64,000 nt of DNA from Actinernus sp. WN-2022 (lineage: Eukaryota; Cnidaria; Anthozoa; Actiniaria; Actinernidae). A program made the translations under genes and the position numbers. Each line of letters opens with the position of its first letter. The first letter of the stretch is position 1. The notes beneath the pieces are model-generated. The model worked only from the letters and a program-made list of their open reading frames with translations, ran no database searches and was not told the origin of the DNA. Below, piece by piece: positions 29,768 to 39,965 of this stretch. The stretch lies in NCBI GenBank assembly GCA_030867875.1, contig JAOWCC010000936.1, positions 74,433,032 to 74,497,031 on the forward strand, read 5' to 3'.

Positions 29768-31000
29768 GTAGTTAATTTAAAACTACTGCAACCGGATGCC
29801 AAACAATTCGCCTTGCAATGACAAGAAGAGTAGCGTTACCACTCACGAAAAAAGTGAAAGAGGAACTGACACGAATGGAAAAACTTGGCGTAATATCTAC
29901 CGAAGCCTGACGGTAGAATCCGAATTTATGTCGACCTGAAAAGACTCATTGACAACGTACAAAGGGAAACTCATCCTTAACCAAGGATAGATTACCATGG
30001 ATACCAGAGGCTCGAAATCGTCGGGGAGAGCGAAACAAAACAATTAAATTTAAAAACTTCTTCGGAGAATCAAAACTCCTTCGATTGCAGCACATTACAC
30101 TGCGAGTATATTCGTACCTGAGCCCCTCTAGAACCGACCTCCTAGGACAGGTTAGTGGCTCCAAAATATTCAGCAAAGTAGATGCCAATGGCTATATAAC
30201 GACCTTCATTACCCCCTTCGGGAGGTATTCTTTTAACCGGATGCCATTTGGCATTATTAAAACAGCCCACACTTTGAAATGAAGATACAACACGGGGCTA
30301 GAGGGCATCGATGGAGTTGTTTCTTTAATTGATGATATTCTTGCATACGGGAAAATCCAAGAGGAGCATGACACGAGACTACACGCAACCCTAACAAGGC
30401 TCGAGGAAGCCGGAAGTACATTGAATGCAGACAAGTGAGGATTCTCCAGGTCTAAAGTCAGGCTACTTAGTTAATGCGGAAGGGACAAAGTCTGACCCCG
30501 AGAAGACAACAACAATGAGGAGATGGCTACACCCAAGAATGTGAGCGAGATGGTCGAAGATTCCTCAGAATACCGGGTGAATCAACAAGGGAAATTCATC
30601 CCACACTTAGGAGAGAAAGCAATGGTACTGACAGAGGGACCTCCTGAATAAGAAGAATGAGTTCATTTGGGGACTCGAACAACAGAAAGCGTTTGACACT
30701 TTGAAAGTAGAGCTCAGTAACATCCCCGTACTTGCATCTCAGCAGATGCCGCATAATACGGTATCGGCGCTGTGCTAACACAAAAACAACCAGATGGTCC
30801 GATGAAAGCAGTCTCGTATGCTTCATGATCCATGACCATCACGGAACAGCGATACGCCCAAATAAAAAATGAGGCATTAGCCGCAACATGGGTGTGCGAA
30901 AAGTTTAGCAACTATATGTTACAGGAAAAGACATCAAATTCGAAACAGACCACAAGCCTCTCGTAGCCCTCCTAAGTGATGTGCTAATTCCGGCGTGAAA
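29768..31000 (+). pseudogene. Decayed Ty3/Gypsy pol (reverse transcriptase-RNase H)
   Basis: Fragments in shifting frames with several stops: KVKEELTRMEKLGVIST (~29845), VDLKRLIDNVQRETHP (~29930), SKIFSKVDANG joined by an internal deletion to FITPFGRYSFNRMPFGI (30160-30262), the catalytic loop SLIDDILAYGK (~30321-30352), KNEFIWGLEQQKAFDTLK (~30655) and a YGIGAVLTQKQPDGPMK-like RNase H start (~30758). Order and spacing follow Gypsy polyproteins. No LTRs or integrase recognised. The remnant begins ~50 bp after the GPCR stop codon. Confidence 0.85.
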
Positions 31001-31372
31001 GAGTAGGGAATTGTCTCCCGTTACAACAGCCTTGTATTCTGGACTGGGTACTAGCAAACACTCATGATTGTAAACTGCATGGCAGCACTTTGCGCCACAA
31101 TAGCAGTCCGTATGTCAAATCCTCCCTTGTAAAGTGTATTTGAATATACAGTTGTATAGAATTTGCGCTATATACAAATTAATACCTTTTTTTCGTTAAG
31201 ACATGCACAACATGTTGTCAAGAAGAGAAAACCAGTGACTACTATGAACAAACACGCATAAATCTCCTCGTGCTATCAGTTCTGTAATATTGATCACAAA
31301 ATGAACAAATTGCCCTCGCCTATATATAAAGGTTACAAAAAACTTTCAAAACATCACTCGTGCCCATTATTT

Positions 31373-31558
31373 AACAAATAAAGAAGCCTTAACCATGTTT
31401 TATACTATCATAAAACACGATGGGCATTTGAGATCATGAGATAAATGTTAAAGCACAAGCCGAAGGCGCGTGCTTTCAACATTTCTCGAGTGTTCTCAAA
31501 TGACCAGAGTGTTTTATGATAGTATAAAACATGGATTTAAGGCTTCTTTATCTGTTTT
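31373..31558. mobile_element. Fold-back MITE, ATAAAGAAGCCTTAA family
   Basis: AAAGAAGCCTTAACCATGTT / CATGGATTTAAGGCTTCTTT at the ends; TTTTATACTATCATAAAACA mirrored inside; the core GCATTTGAGA...TCTCAAATGACC also pairs. Nearly the whole 186 bp folds. Relatives at 3548-3645 and 46150-46592. Confidence 0.82.
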
Positions 31559-31705
31559 ATAATATAGATTTACGCGCGCGATGAAAGGAAACCGCCAGTT
31601 GAAAACTATATAACACGGCTAACCATGTTATATACTCTGATAAAACATGGCTTCTTAGCCAATCAGAGCGCGCGTACTATCGTATCTATATTATAATACC
31701 GAATA
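31558..31705. mobile_element. Adjacent inverted repeat (TATAATATAGAT termini)
   Basis: TTATAATATAGATTTACGCG at the left and CGTATCTATATTATAATA at the right enclose ~110 bp with GCGCGC words. It abuts the previous fold-back element, so the two may be parts of one composite. Confidence 0.5.
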
Positions 31706-31972
31706 GCACTTCCCGGGAGCACTTGCATTCATGAGATTGTCTATACAAAGTACATGGAATCAGTCAAAGTTCGTCAATTCCATTCATGGCCGGGTTCAAT
31801 TCGTTAATTTGAATTTGTCAGCCCATTTCCTCATCCGATGATCTGAATTCGTGATTAAAAAGATGTTTTGTCAATCGTTTTGCGTCTTAAAAGGGTTTCT
31901 TAGCTGAAAACAATCAGATTATTCTCGTGTATTTTTACGGTCAGGGCGCATGCGTTAACCAGTAACCGCCTG

Positions 31973-32121
31973 GCTCCGGTTGTTCGAAGCAAGGGTAACT
32001 TTATCCCCAGCTAGGATAGCCGCTAAATCTGTAATTGTAATCTGTACAATTTAGTAACCTCGGGTTAGCTATTTAACTCCGGAGTAGTGCTTACCCTTGC
32101 ATCAGTTGAACAATCGGGCCC
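31973..32121. mobile_element. MITE with GGTTGTTC..GCAAGGGTAA termini
   Basis: GGTTGTTCGAAGCAAGGGTAA at the left and TTACCCTTGCATCAGTTGAA then CAATCGGGCC at the right; 149 bp, non-coding. Confidence 0.7.
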
Positions 32122-32228
32122 AGAACTGTGCAGTCTTTGACAATAATTTATTTAGACTCCAACATGTGATAACCACGTACTCACCTCTGAGTGCATGACA
32201 AACTGTGGATCAATCACGGTTTCTGAGA

Positions 32229-32300
32229 AACCCCCACCCCTCCCCCACACTTCACCCTAACCTAAACCCCCACCCCTCCCCCACACTTCACCCTAACCTT
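32229..32300 (+). repeat. C-rich 35-bp direct duplication
   Basis: CCCCCACCCCTCCCCCACAC followed by TTCACCCTAACC occurs twice in succession. Confidence 0.8.
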
Positions 32301-32301
32301 T

Positions 32302-33515
32302 AATGGTTTTAAATCATTACTAAAACGAGGAGTGGGTGGGTAGTTTCCCAGAAACTAAAAACGGAAAACAAAACTACAAAGGCATCAAAAGGCAATTCAA
32401 ATGCTAGACTGCAAATCAGTCCCTTCAATATCGCGCCAACGAGCACGTGCAGACGGAACAACGAGAGGCCACGCAGCCAAAGGAAAGGGATTGGCGCTTC
32501 TCGCCGTTCCGGCGTTCTGCCGGACCACACTCGTAGCCCTTTTCGCGATATGGAAGGGGTAAATACAATCAGCACTTATTATTATTAGGATATTTTTTTC
32601 GTCAGCTTTTAGGTTCATTGTTTTATTTGTTCTTATGTCTAATTAGCTTCTGGGGGGAACTTTACATAACAACCGAGTGACGTTATGTGCAAGGGTGTAG
32701 AAAGCAATGTTCTATCGTATCTTGTTTTAATAGTTAAAATGTGCCTTACCCCCAAAAAAACATTTTCGGAAAGAGCAGGTAATTTTGAGTAATTATGCGA
32801 AAACATTGTTGAATTCGCGTTAATGCTTGATTTTTTTTATGAGCGTTTAAAGGCGGCAAAATCAAACGAAACTGAAAGAATGATCAATGAAAAACTATGG
32901 TAAGCCATTACTTCACTGAGTTATGATACATCATCCCAGGCAAATTTATTCGATCAAAAAATTAGCGGTTTCCTTTAAGTCCTGAGTCCAAGAATTCGAA
33001 GCGATCACTCTGTCAGGGAACGGTGGAGCTAGGAATTGGGGACTAGTTGTTCCTGAACTTGTATAGACTTCACATCAAGTGGAGGTTGTAACTTGTCTTT
33101 ATTCTCACTCTTGCTATCTTCTTATTCTTCTATCAGTACATCCTCTGACTGACTTATCTTACAGTGGAGTCGCTCTTTATGTAGGCAACCGATTGCATGC
33201 AGGCATATGCCCGCAATGTATTATAGGAAAGCCGGTTAAAACGAGTATTTAACAGGTTTTCTTACATTGCGTGCAAATGCTTAAGCACACGCTCTTAAAG
33301 CTTTGAAAAGGAAAGCAAGGCATCTATCTTATCTAAAAGATAGTAACTTAAGTATTACTCGTTGAAGCAAGATCAAGACTAAATCATCCTAGATAAATAT
33401 TCTAGTTATAATCGATGGTTACGGAACTCTAGGGTTTTCCATATAGTGAAATATATATTTTTAATACAAGACCTCGCTGAAAATCACAAATTGTGAGTGG
33501 AGCTTTCCTGTCAAA
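32302..33515. other. Intergenic, no recognised gene
   Basis: Short minus-strand ORFs (32309-32618) overlap a GC-richer block with no recognisable domain. The rest is AT-rich and featureless apart from simple repeats. Confidence 0.35.
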
Positions 33516-33518
33516 ATA

Positions 33519-33538
33519 TTATTATTATTATTATTATA
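33519..33538 (+). repeat. (ATT)n microsatellite
   Basis: ATTATTATTATTATTATTAT run. Confidence 0.85.
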
Positions 33539-33574
33539 AGTGGGCACTTGACAAAATGCTGGAGTCTCACGCAA

Positions 33575-33692
33575 ACGAAGCTTGCGTGAGACCAGTCGAT
33601 TAGATCTAACCTTGCGTGAGACCAGTCGATTAGATCTAACCTTGCGTGAGACCAGTCGATTAGATCTAACCTTGCGTGAGAGTAGTCCAATT
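33575..33692 (+). repeat. 30-bp tandem repeat, ~3.5 copies
   Basis: Unit TTGCGTGAGACCAGTCGATT + AGATCTAACC. Because 30 is a multiple of 3 it produces a spurious repetitive ORF (RETSRLDLTL). A hairpin GTCTCACGCAA..TTGCGTGAGAC lies at its left edge. Confidence 0.9.
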
Positions 33693-34059
33693 ATACGAAT
33701 AGGTGACAGTGCTAATGGCCACTTGAGACCGACTCCTATTAATGGTCACGAAACTGAGTTGAGCTATTGTTATATTTGAACAACTCTAAGTAATAGATAA
33801 AATATGAGCGGACGATCTGTATGGGTATTTACAATGGCGAGCTGCTTACTTCCCTCACCAGCTTAGCTAGTATTATGTACCTGATACGGAATACACTACT
33901 AGAGCTATAACGGACCTTAGTGTCTCTATCGCGGACCATGGGTTCTGTATATCGATACAGAACCTGATGTTTTATTTTAAAAATCAGGTTTGTACGGCGT
34001 ATACAGAGGCGATCATGTGGTGTCATTCAGCACATGGGATTGACTAGTACCCTTATGAA

Positions 34060-34930
34060 TTATTAATGAATTTTACAATGACTATTGTTTTATGGTTGGA
34101 CGCTTATGGATAAGCCATGAATACAATGAATCAAAATATCACTAAAAGATTTCTCACTAATGGACACTTAATTAAATCCATCTATTGTGGTTAGATCACT
34201 TAGATGTCTTTGCAAATGGAATGCTATTGTTAATAGTGACTAAACTATGGAAAATTTAGTACCTTGATCACGACATAAAATAAAGTTGTACTGTTTCCTA
34301 AACTCTACACAAACTGCCCAAACTTGTTTCCTAACAACTCTATCATCTTAGCTTGTTTTTACCAGAATAAAGTAAACTGTAGCTTTCTCACTTCTCTTTT
34401 TATTGAAAATACTTATTCTTTTCGCTAAAACGGAAGGAAAATCGCATGACTTTCGGTAAATTTTAAATCTTCACCGAAGTGTTTACCGTTCATGTCAATT
34501 TAAAAGGTTTGAGTTTGTTTCGGGTTTGGGATATATAGAATTAGAAAAGAGCCGCGAATTTCATTTTCCGGACTTCCACTTTAGATTTCTTCGGCCTTCT
34601 GGCCGAAAAAAAACTAATGCACACGTTTAAAATTAAGGGAAGAGAAATAAAAGAGCTCTTTACTAGAGAATAGTAGAGAGCGCCATATGTGATCAATTGA
34701 GTGCCTGAGTAATTTTGTGTGACAACCTGAACCTCGACTGATCATAGTTCCGCCAAATAAAACTGAATTGGGAATAAGAATTGTAGTACACAAGTACTTT
34801 GCGCCGGAGTAATGTTGTGTGAGATTCACGGATTAAAATGTTTACCATATATAATATTTTTATTTATTTATAACCAAATATTTAAACAGGAGGTTCCACT
34901 ATACTGATTCAGCAAAGCTGGTTTAAATGC
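34060..34930. other. Intergenic, no recognised feature
   Basis: AT-rich, no coding signal or repeat structure seen. The segment just before it (33830-34070) shows weak similarity to 52200-52370 (ATGAATTATTAATGAA). Confidence 0.35.
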
Positions 34931-34938
34931 ATGGAGTC

Positions 34939-35495
34939 CCCGGGGGGGGTACTCCTGTTTGTGACGTATTATGTATGTGCCGCCCGGGTGGGTCAGGGTT
35001 TTGAGCTCTGTTTGGGCAGGTAGGGTCAGGGTTTTGGCCTGATTTGGGCAGATCAGGGTCAGGATTTGAGTATAATTTGGGTGCAGTCAGGGTCGGGGTT
35101 CAGTATTTTTTTAGGCAGTTAGTTTTTTTTTAGCTACTATGTCAAAAAAAGACATTCTGTTGCCGCATTTTGATCGCCTGCCCACATGCAAGCACTGAGG
35201 TTCCCGTACTTCAGTACTTATCTATGTACTTCATCTGCTGATTTGTTTACCCAATGCCACGTCCCGACTTGAAATGTTCCGTATTTTGCATGCAATCCCG
35301 GTACGCGGTATACCGGCCGGGATATATATCCGACCTTGTTTTGAAAACAATTTAAAGAAGGGGCATTCAGGTTTTTTTTTTCCCAAAAAGGGGGCAATCA
35401 GGGTTTTGGAGCTCGGATTCGGTCAAACAGGGTCAGGGTTTGAGCCTCTTGGCCTCACATACATACCCATTTTTCATGTAAGTACCCCCCCCGGG
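34939..35495 (+). mobile_element. hAT-like MITE with 8-bp target duplication
   Basis: 557 bp with perfect 15-bp inverted termini CCCGGGGGGGGTACT / AGTACCCCCCCCGGG. It is bounded by ATGGAGTC at 34931-34938 and 35496-35503, an exact 8-bp duplication as hAT transposases make. The interior is rich in GTCAGGGTTTTG words and has no transposase. A truncated, nearly identical copy is at 23319. Confidence 0.9.
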
Positions 35496-35509
35496 ATGGA
35501 GTCCTGTAT

Positions 35510-36070
35510 CAACTAAATTATACAACATATAAATGAAAAAAGTTATTATATATAGGTTATACATAAAAATAATGCATATCTACATATAGTTATTACGTAG
35601 ACAAAACTTACATTAACATTAAAAAAAGCAGTATATACTGAACATAAACAATACTTGTAATTTTCCTTGGAGTTTTCCTTCTGTTTGTCCATGTACGTTA
35701 GAGTTAAATAGCTTTATTTTATCGCATAAACTGTACTTGTAAAATGTTAGGATAGGTAGTGGTTACCGCGAAACCTCTGTCAGTGATATTTTGACCACTG
35801 CAAACAATATTCCTTTTCTTCCTCTAAAGTTTTTTATATTTGTAATTTTCCTCTTATTTTTAAATATCAGTAGTCTTCTTCGTATTCTCAAAAATGTCAC
35901 TTGGAACTTTAAGAAATGTACAAATAAAGCTTAGTCTAAAAGAGTCTAAAATAGTATAATATATTCTTCGTAGTAGGGCTCGTTTCACCTTTATCGCTTG
36001 TTCTGTGTAATAACTAGTTTAATAATTAAAATTACTTTGGGATTGCGACAAGTGAATCATGTTTACTGGA
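35510..36070. other. Intergenic, no recognised feature
   Basis: AT-rich downstream flank of the minus-strand gene. AATAAA occurs on the plus strand at ~35922, but no obvious polyadenylation signal could be tied to the 36072 gene. Confidence 0.35.
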
Positions 36071-36071
36071 G

Positions 36072-37109
36072 TCAAGTTTGGCTTAATAAATTTCTTCTAA
36101 ATTCAAACCATCTCCGGCATCTGTTTTGGATATCGTTCGTCAGCTTTTGTACACTTTTCCAGTGTTCTATCGCGTCAGATTTTCCCCCATCGTCTTCAGA
36201 TCTCCGGTCCTTCGAGGAAAATTTCCCTGAATTTCCATCATGCAATATTTTTCTTTTGGATAGCCCATAATTGGTCTCTTTTTGTAAACTGGAATCGCTC
36301 TTCCTGAGAGATTGAGGATACGTTTTAGCAATTCGAGATGTCCTTTGATGGCTATTATTTATATCTCCTGCCTGCATGTCCCTGCATTTGAAAGTACGTG
36401 AATTTAACGCCGATGATCGTTTTCGCATATGAGTTTTTCTGATATTTGAATAATCTACCTCTTCATCTGAAATACTTTCCAGTTCGATTGTATGAGAGCT
36501 TCCACTTTCAGAATTTGTATGATTCTCCTTTATAGAAACACTGTCAGTTTTATCAAAGGCTAACTTCGAAGAGGAGTCACCATTTTTTCCGACGTCAAAG
36601 CTTGGGCCTTCTTCCTCAATCGAGTAACATTTTTTACCAGCAGAAGTATTTCCAATAGACGATTGAATATTACGAATGAATTTATGTGGATGCATGACTC
36701 TCGTTCGCGCCTTCTGTCGAAAATTACTACCCTTTGCGGCAGAAACCTTCGTAGCTCTCTGTTTCTGCGTATCATCTTCTGGCACCAAATCCATTTTACC
36801 TAAAAGCAATAGAGTCTTTATCATTTCTGACGACATGGGAAGAATCTCTGGCGTACCTCGGCGTTTAACGCTTGGAGGCCTCGTCGTAGAAATTTGGTTT
36901 TCGACGAGCCATTTGCTTGAAGCCGACCCCGTTGACATCGTAATATTTTGTCGCCTTGTGAATGAGTTCGCGATCAAAACTTCGCGAGCAATCGGAGAAA
37001 CACTTGGAAATGAGAGTTTCCTATCATGAATTTGTTTTCCAATGTGAACGCTTCCTTGCGAAGCTGTTCTTTTCAACTGAGGCCGTGGAGCTCGTGTTGT
37101 CATTTCCAT
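36072..37109 (-). CDS. Unrecognised single-exon protein, 345 aa
   Basis: Uninterrupted ORF far longer than any neighbour outside the recognised genes. The start ATG at 37109 is followed two codons later by a second ATG. The protein is hydrophilic, Ser/Lys/Arg-rich and basic, with no signal peptide or membrane segment. Visible features are an N-terminal basic region (RAPRPQLKRTASQGS), a more hydrophobic stretch near residues 88-108 (ILPMSSEMIKTLLLLGKMDL), an acidic patch near 210-220 (SISDEEVDYS), a KTHMRKRSS basic motif, and a C-terminal segment with aromatic and basic residues (HWKSVQ, RCRRWFEFRRNLL) that may be a short helix. No family identified; probably intrinsically disordered, nuclear or cytoskeletal by composition only. 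It is divergent from TMEM237, with ~5.7 kb between starts. Confidence 0.6.
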   Translation of the reverse strand: MEMTTRAPRPQLKRTASQGSVHIGKQIHDRKLSFPSVSPIAREVLIANSFTRRQNITMSTGSASSKWLVENQISTTRPPSVKRRGTPEILPMSSEMIKTLLLLGKMDLVPEDDTQKQRATKVSAAKGSNFRQKARTRVMHPHKFIRNIQSSIGNTSAGKKCYSIEEEGPSFDVGKNGDSSSKLAFDKTDSVSIKENHTNSESGSSHTIELESISDEEVDYSNIRKTHMRKRSSALNSRTFKCRDMQAGDINNSHQRTSRIAKTYPQSLRKSDSSLQKETNYGLSKRKILHDGNSGKFSSKDRRSEDDGGKSDAIEHWKSVQKLTNDIQNRCRRWFEFRRNLLSQT

Positions 37110-37276
37110 AATTCGGTTGCAGTGTTAGTTTATGCGCTTATATGCTATCATACATCGTGGCTTCGTGACTGATTTTTTTTCTGCCACACATTTGTCCGGA
37201 GGCACTTTGTAGCTGAGGCGTGAAATAATTGGTCTCCGTATTATGTAAAAATAATCCAACCGACGGGTAATCCCTA

Positions 37277-37420
37277 TTGCTGGTTTTCACTTGACGTCAT
37301 AGCCGCCATGTTGGTGCCCTTAAACAATAGATTCTTCGTTAGCTTCTTTTGTTGGGGCACCAACATGCCCGCCATGCCCTTTGTCATTTGAATCTCTGGG
37401 GATTGAGTGAAAACCAGCAA
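37277..37420. mobile_element. MITE with TTGCTGGTTTTCACT termini and TA duplication
   Basis: TTGCTGGTTTTCACTTGACG at the left and AGTGAAAACCAGCAA at the right; inside, GCCATGTTGGTGCC / GGCACCAACATGCC. TA on both sides (37275-37276, 37421-37422) fits a Tc1/mariner-type target. Lies ~170 bp upstream of the 37109 gene. Confidence 0.82.
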
Positions 37421-37884
37421 TACCTGTAAACATGTACTTCAGCTCATTAACTATTCTGGCAAACATGGCCATAAAGTTAATTATTCCGATGAAGCAGAAA
37501 TGAAGACGAGGCCGGTAATGTATGAACGAATAATTAATTATTTCGATGTTCTTATTTTGGGCTCATTATGGTGATAAACTGATGAATCGCTCTCAACATT
37601 TTCAAAGGACCACATGCACTGATTAAAAGATGATCATATCTTTGTTTTGAGCACCGGCTACAAATAAGTGGGCCGTTTCGTGTAACAAGGGATTGAGAAA
37701 TCTTTAATTGGAGCTGTCAGTAATACTATAAAACGTAATTAACGACCAAACAAAATTGGTAAAAGCATAACGCAAAATTTCTAGAGGACTGAATAGGGTG
37801 TGAAGTTCACTCAAACGCATTTCAACTTCAGGTAAACAAGTCATAAACCGAAGCATGCATGGTAAGGCCTGGGTTTTGGTATAA

Positions 37885-37932
37885 CCTGCGAAAACAGTCG
37901 ATCTTTGCGTTAGATTCGACTGTTTTCGCAGG
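37885..37932. other. Hairpin CCTGCGAAAACAGTCGA
   Basis: CCTGCGAAAACAGTCGATCT - TTGCGTT - AGATTCGACTGTTTTCGCAG(G), ~19-bp arms with one bulge. Probably a very small fold-back element. Confidence 0.7.
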
Positions 37933-37999
37933 CTAGGGTTTTGGTAAATATATGCTTAATTAGGTGCTAAATATGCATTTCATTCTTTACTCGGGATTT

Positions 38000-39790
38000 C
38001 TATAACGACTAGAACAACCAAATTCGTTTAGTGGGATGTAGCTTGACTGAAACGAATTTTAAATTTTTGCTTGCCATCGTAACGAACGTTAAGGGGGCAC
38101 TGTCAGCAAAACATTTCCAGAAATTGAGCATATAGAACCTTTGAAAATGCATAAGGTTGGCACAGATTTCTAATAATCAAACCTATCCGCAACCTATTAT
38201 GCCAAGGAAACCAGGATGCTTGTCCTTGAATCACGTGACCGCGGGAACCGTGGTAATATATACGGGTACAAATATATCATTGTTGTCGCAGACATATGCT
38301 TAAAGTATGTATAGAACTATTGCAACAAGAAATTCATTCTAACCACCTCATTTTCAATAACACTCAATTTTTTGAAAATGAAGGAGCACCCTTAAAATCT
38401 GTTTCCATAGTAACCAAATATTCTTATATTTTAAGGGCCACGATATGGATGATCGGACCGCCTTTGCATATTATCCTTGTTTTTTGCAAAAATGCTAATG
38501 CTCAAGCTCGTACATTGTTGCAATAATGCTCGGAAATGCTCGCTTTTATAAGGAAACTCTCGAGTCTCAAACGGTTTTATGGCGACTCAAGCCTGCGACA
38601 ATGCAGAAACTGCTGACCACCCTTCAAAGGCCCTCTCTAAATTTCCCGTTTCAGTTTTCATATTTAGTCAAATGTCAAAATCAAATTAGATGGTTCAAAA
38701 ACATTTTGCTATATTCACAACTTAATCAACTTATCAATTTCAGGAAATTTAATTCCGAAAATGCTAGCATTATTCTCAATGCTTTTGCCTTCCATAACAT
38801 CCTCAAAACAATGCTAGCATAATGTCACTGTAAGGCCTAATTAGACAACTAGAACCAATCACATTGCAGAATGAAAACAAAGCACTCCAACTTAAGGTAT
38901 TTGAGCCCATCAGTATCGAGTAGAAAACTAGCATTTCAACTTGCTCGAGCTTCGATCCGATAAAAGGCACTGAATTTCGTGATAAAAATATCGCATGGAT
39001 TAATGCTCGCTAGGCTTTGTACATATTTTGGAATACTATATTTTTGTTTTACAATGTGTTTATAATTAGTTCTCGTTGTCTGTGGCTGTACTGAGCCCCG
39101 GTTTCTGTAGTCGCACTGATAAAGATAAAGATGAACCTGTTGTGAGGAGACAGTTTGTTTGTGCGATGGCAGCTGTATCTTTAGCAACCGTCAAGGTTGC
39201 ATGAGGCATTGAACTATTTATAGTTCTGATATTTCGGTGATTAATTTGGCAGAGGCCGGCTGAAAATCGAAATTTATTTATTTTATTCCAATAGGCAAAA
39301 ATCAACGACTTCGAGCGAAAATACAAGCCTTAACTTCTAAATAGAGAAAGTCCTATTGAATATCTCATGCCAAAAAAAGGAATTGAATGAGTTAAACAAA
39401 TGGCTACTTTTCTTAAAACATATGCAAAAAAAACCAACATGTTTATATCCAAGGCTATCTCAAAGACGTAATTCAACGGAAAAACAACGGCTTTCAATAA
39501 ATTGAATAAGCTAGCGTCCAGTCTACCTCTACTAATATCCAGACACAGGCAACCCGACAGCGCTGAATAACAATCCGACTATCCAGTCGGCCACCAATAA
39601 TCAGTAAAAGGACGTTTGCATTGTGACGTCACATACTACCAGAAGTCTTTGCGCGAATCTTTTGTTCCTTTAATTTGGACCATTGTCATGGAATTCTCAA
39701 AGGAGTTTTAAAATCTGAATGAGAACAAGAATTTGAAAAGATTCTGGTAGTTGTAGTAAAATGACGCCATAATGAAAATATCCTATTGGC
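38000..39790. other. Intergenic, no recognised gene
   Basis: Two back-to-back plus-strand ORFs (38296-38526 and 38526-38822) match nothing recognised. A half-copy of the 17003 MITE lies at ~38860-38945. Confidence 0.35.
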
Positions 39791-39795
39791 TTATC

Positions 39796-39933
39796 TAGCC
39801 TCCTCCGCAGCCATCCAAACCACGGAAAAATCTTGAATTGGGTTACCTGTGACTCCCTCTCTTTTCTTCACCTGCCACAGGGAGCCCATAATCTGATTTC
39901 TTCGAAAATTAGAGATGCCTGCGGAGGAGGCTA
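39796..39933. mobile_element. MITE with TAGCCTCCTCCGCAG termini
   Basis: TAGCCTCCTCCGCAGCCATC and GATGCCTGCGGAGGAGGCTA are inverted termini of 138 bp; no ORF. Confidence 0.85.
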
Positions 39934-39965
39934 TGGTTTATCAATAATCGCTAATTCTAGAACGC

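Noticed and set aside
33582..33779. ORF with 10-residue repeats (RETSRLDLTL)
   Set aside because: By-product of a 30-bp DNA tandem repeat; no other coding evidence.
38296..38822. Two adjacent ORFs overlapping as TAATG
   Set aside because: Translational coupling is not expected in a nuclear animal genome; composition is AT-rich and no domain is seen.
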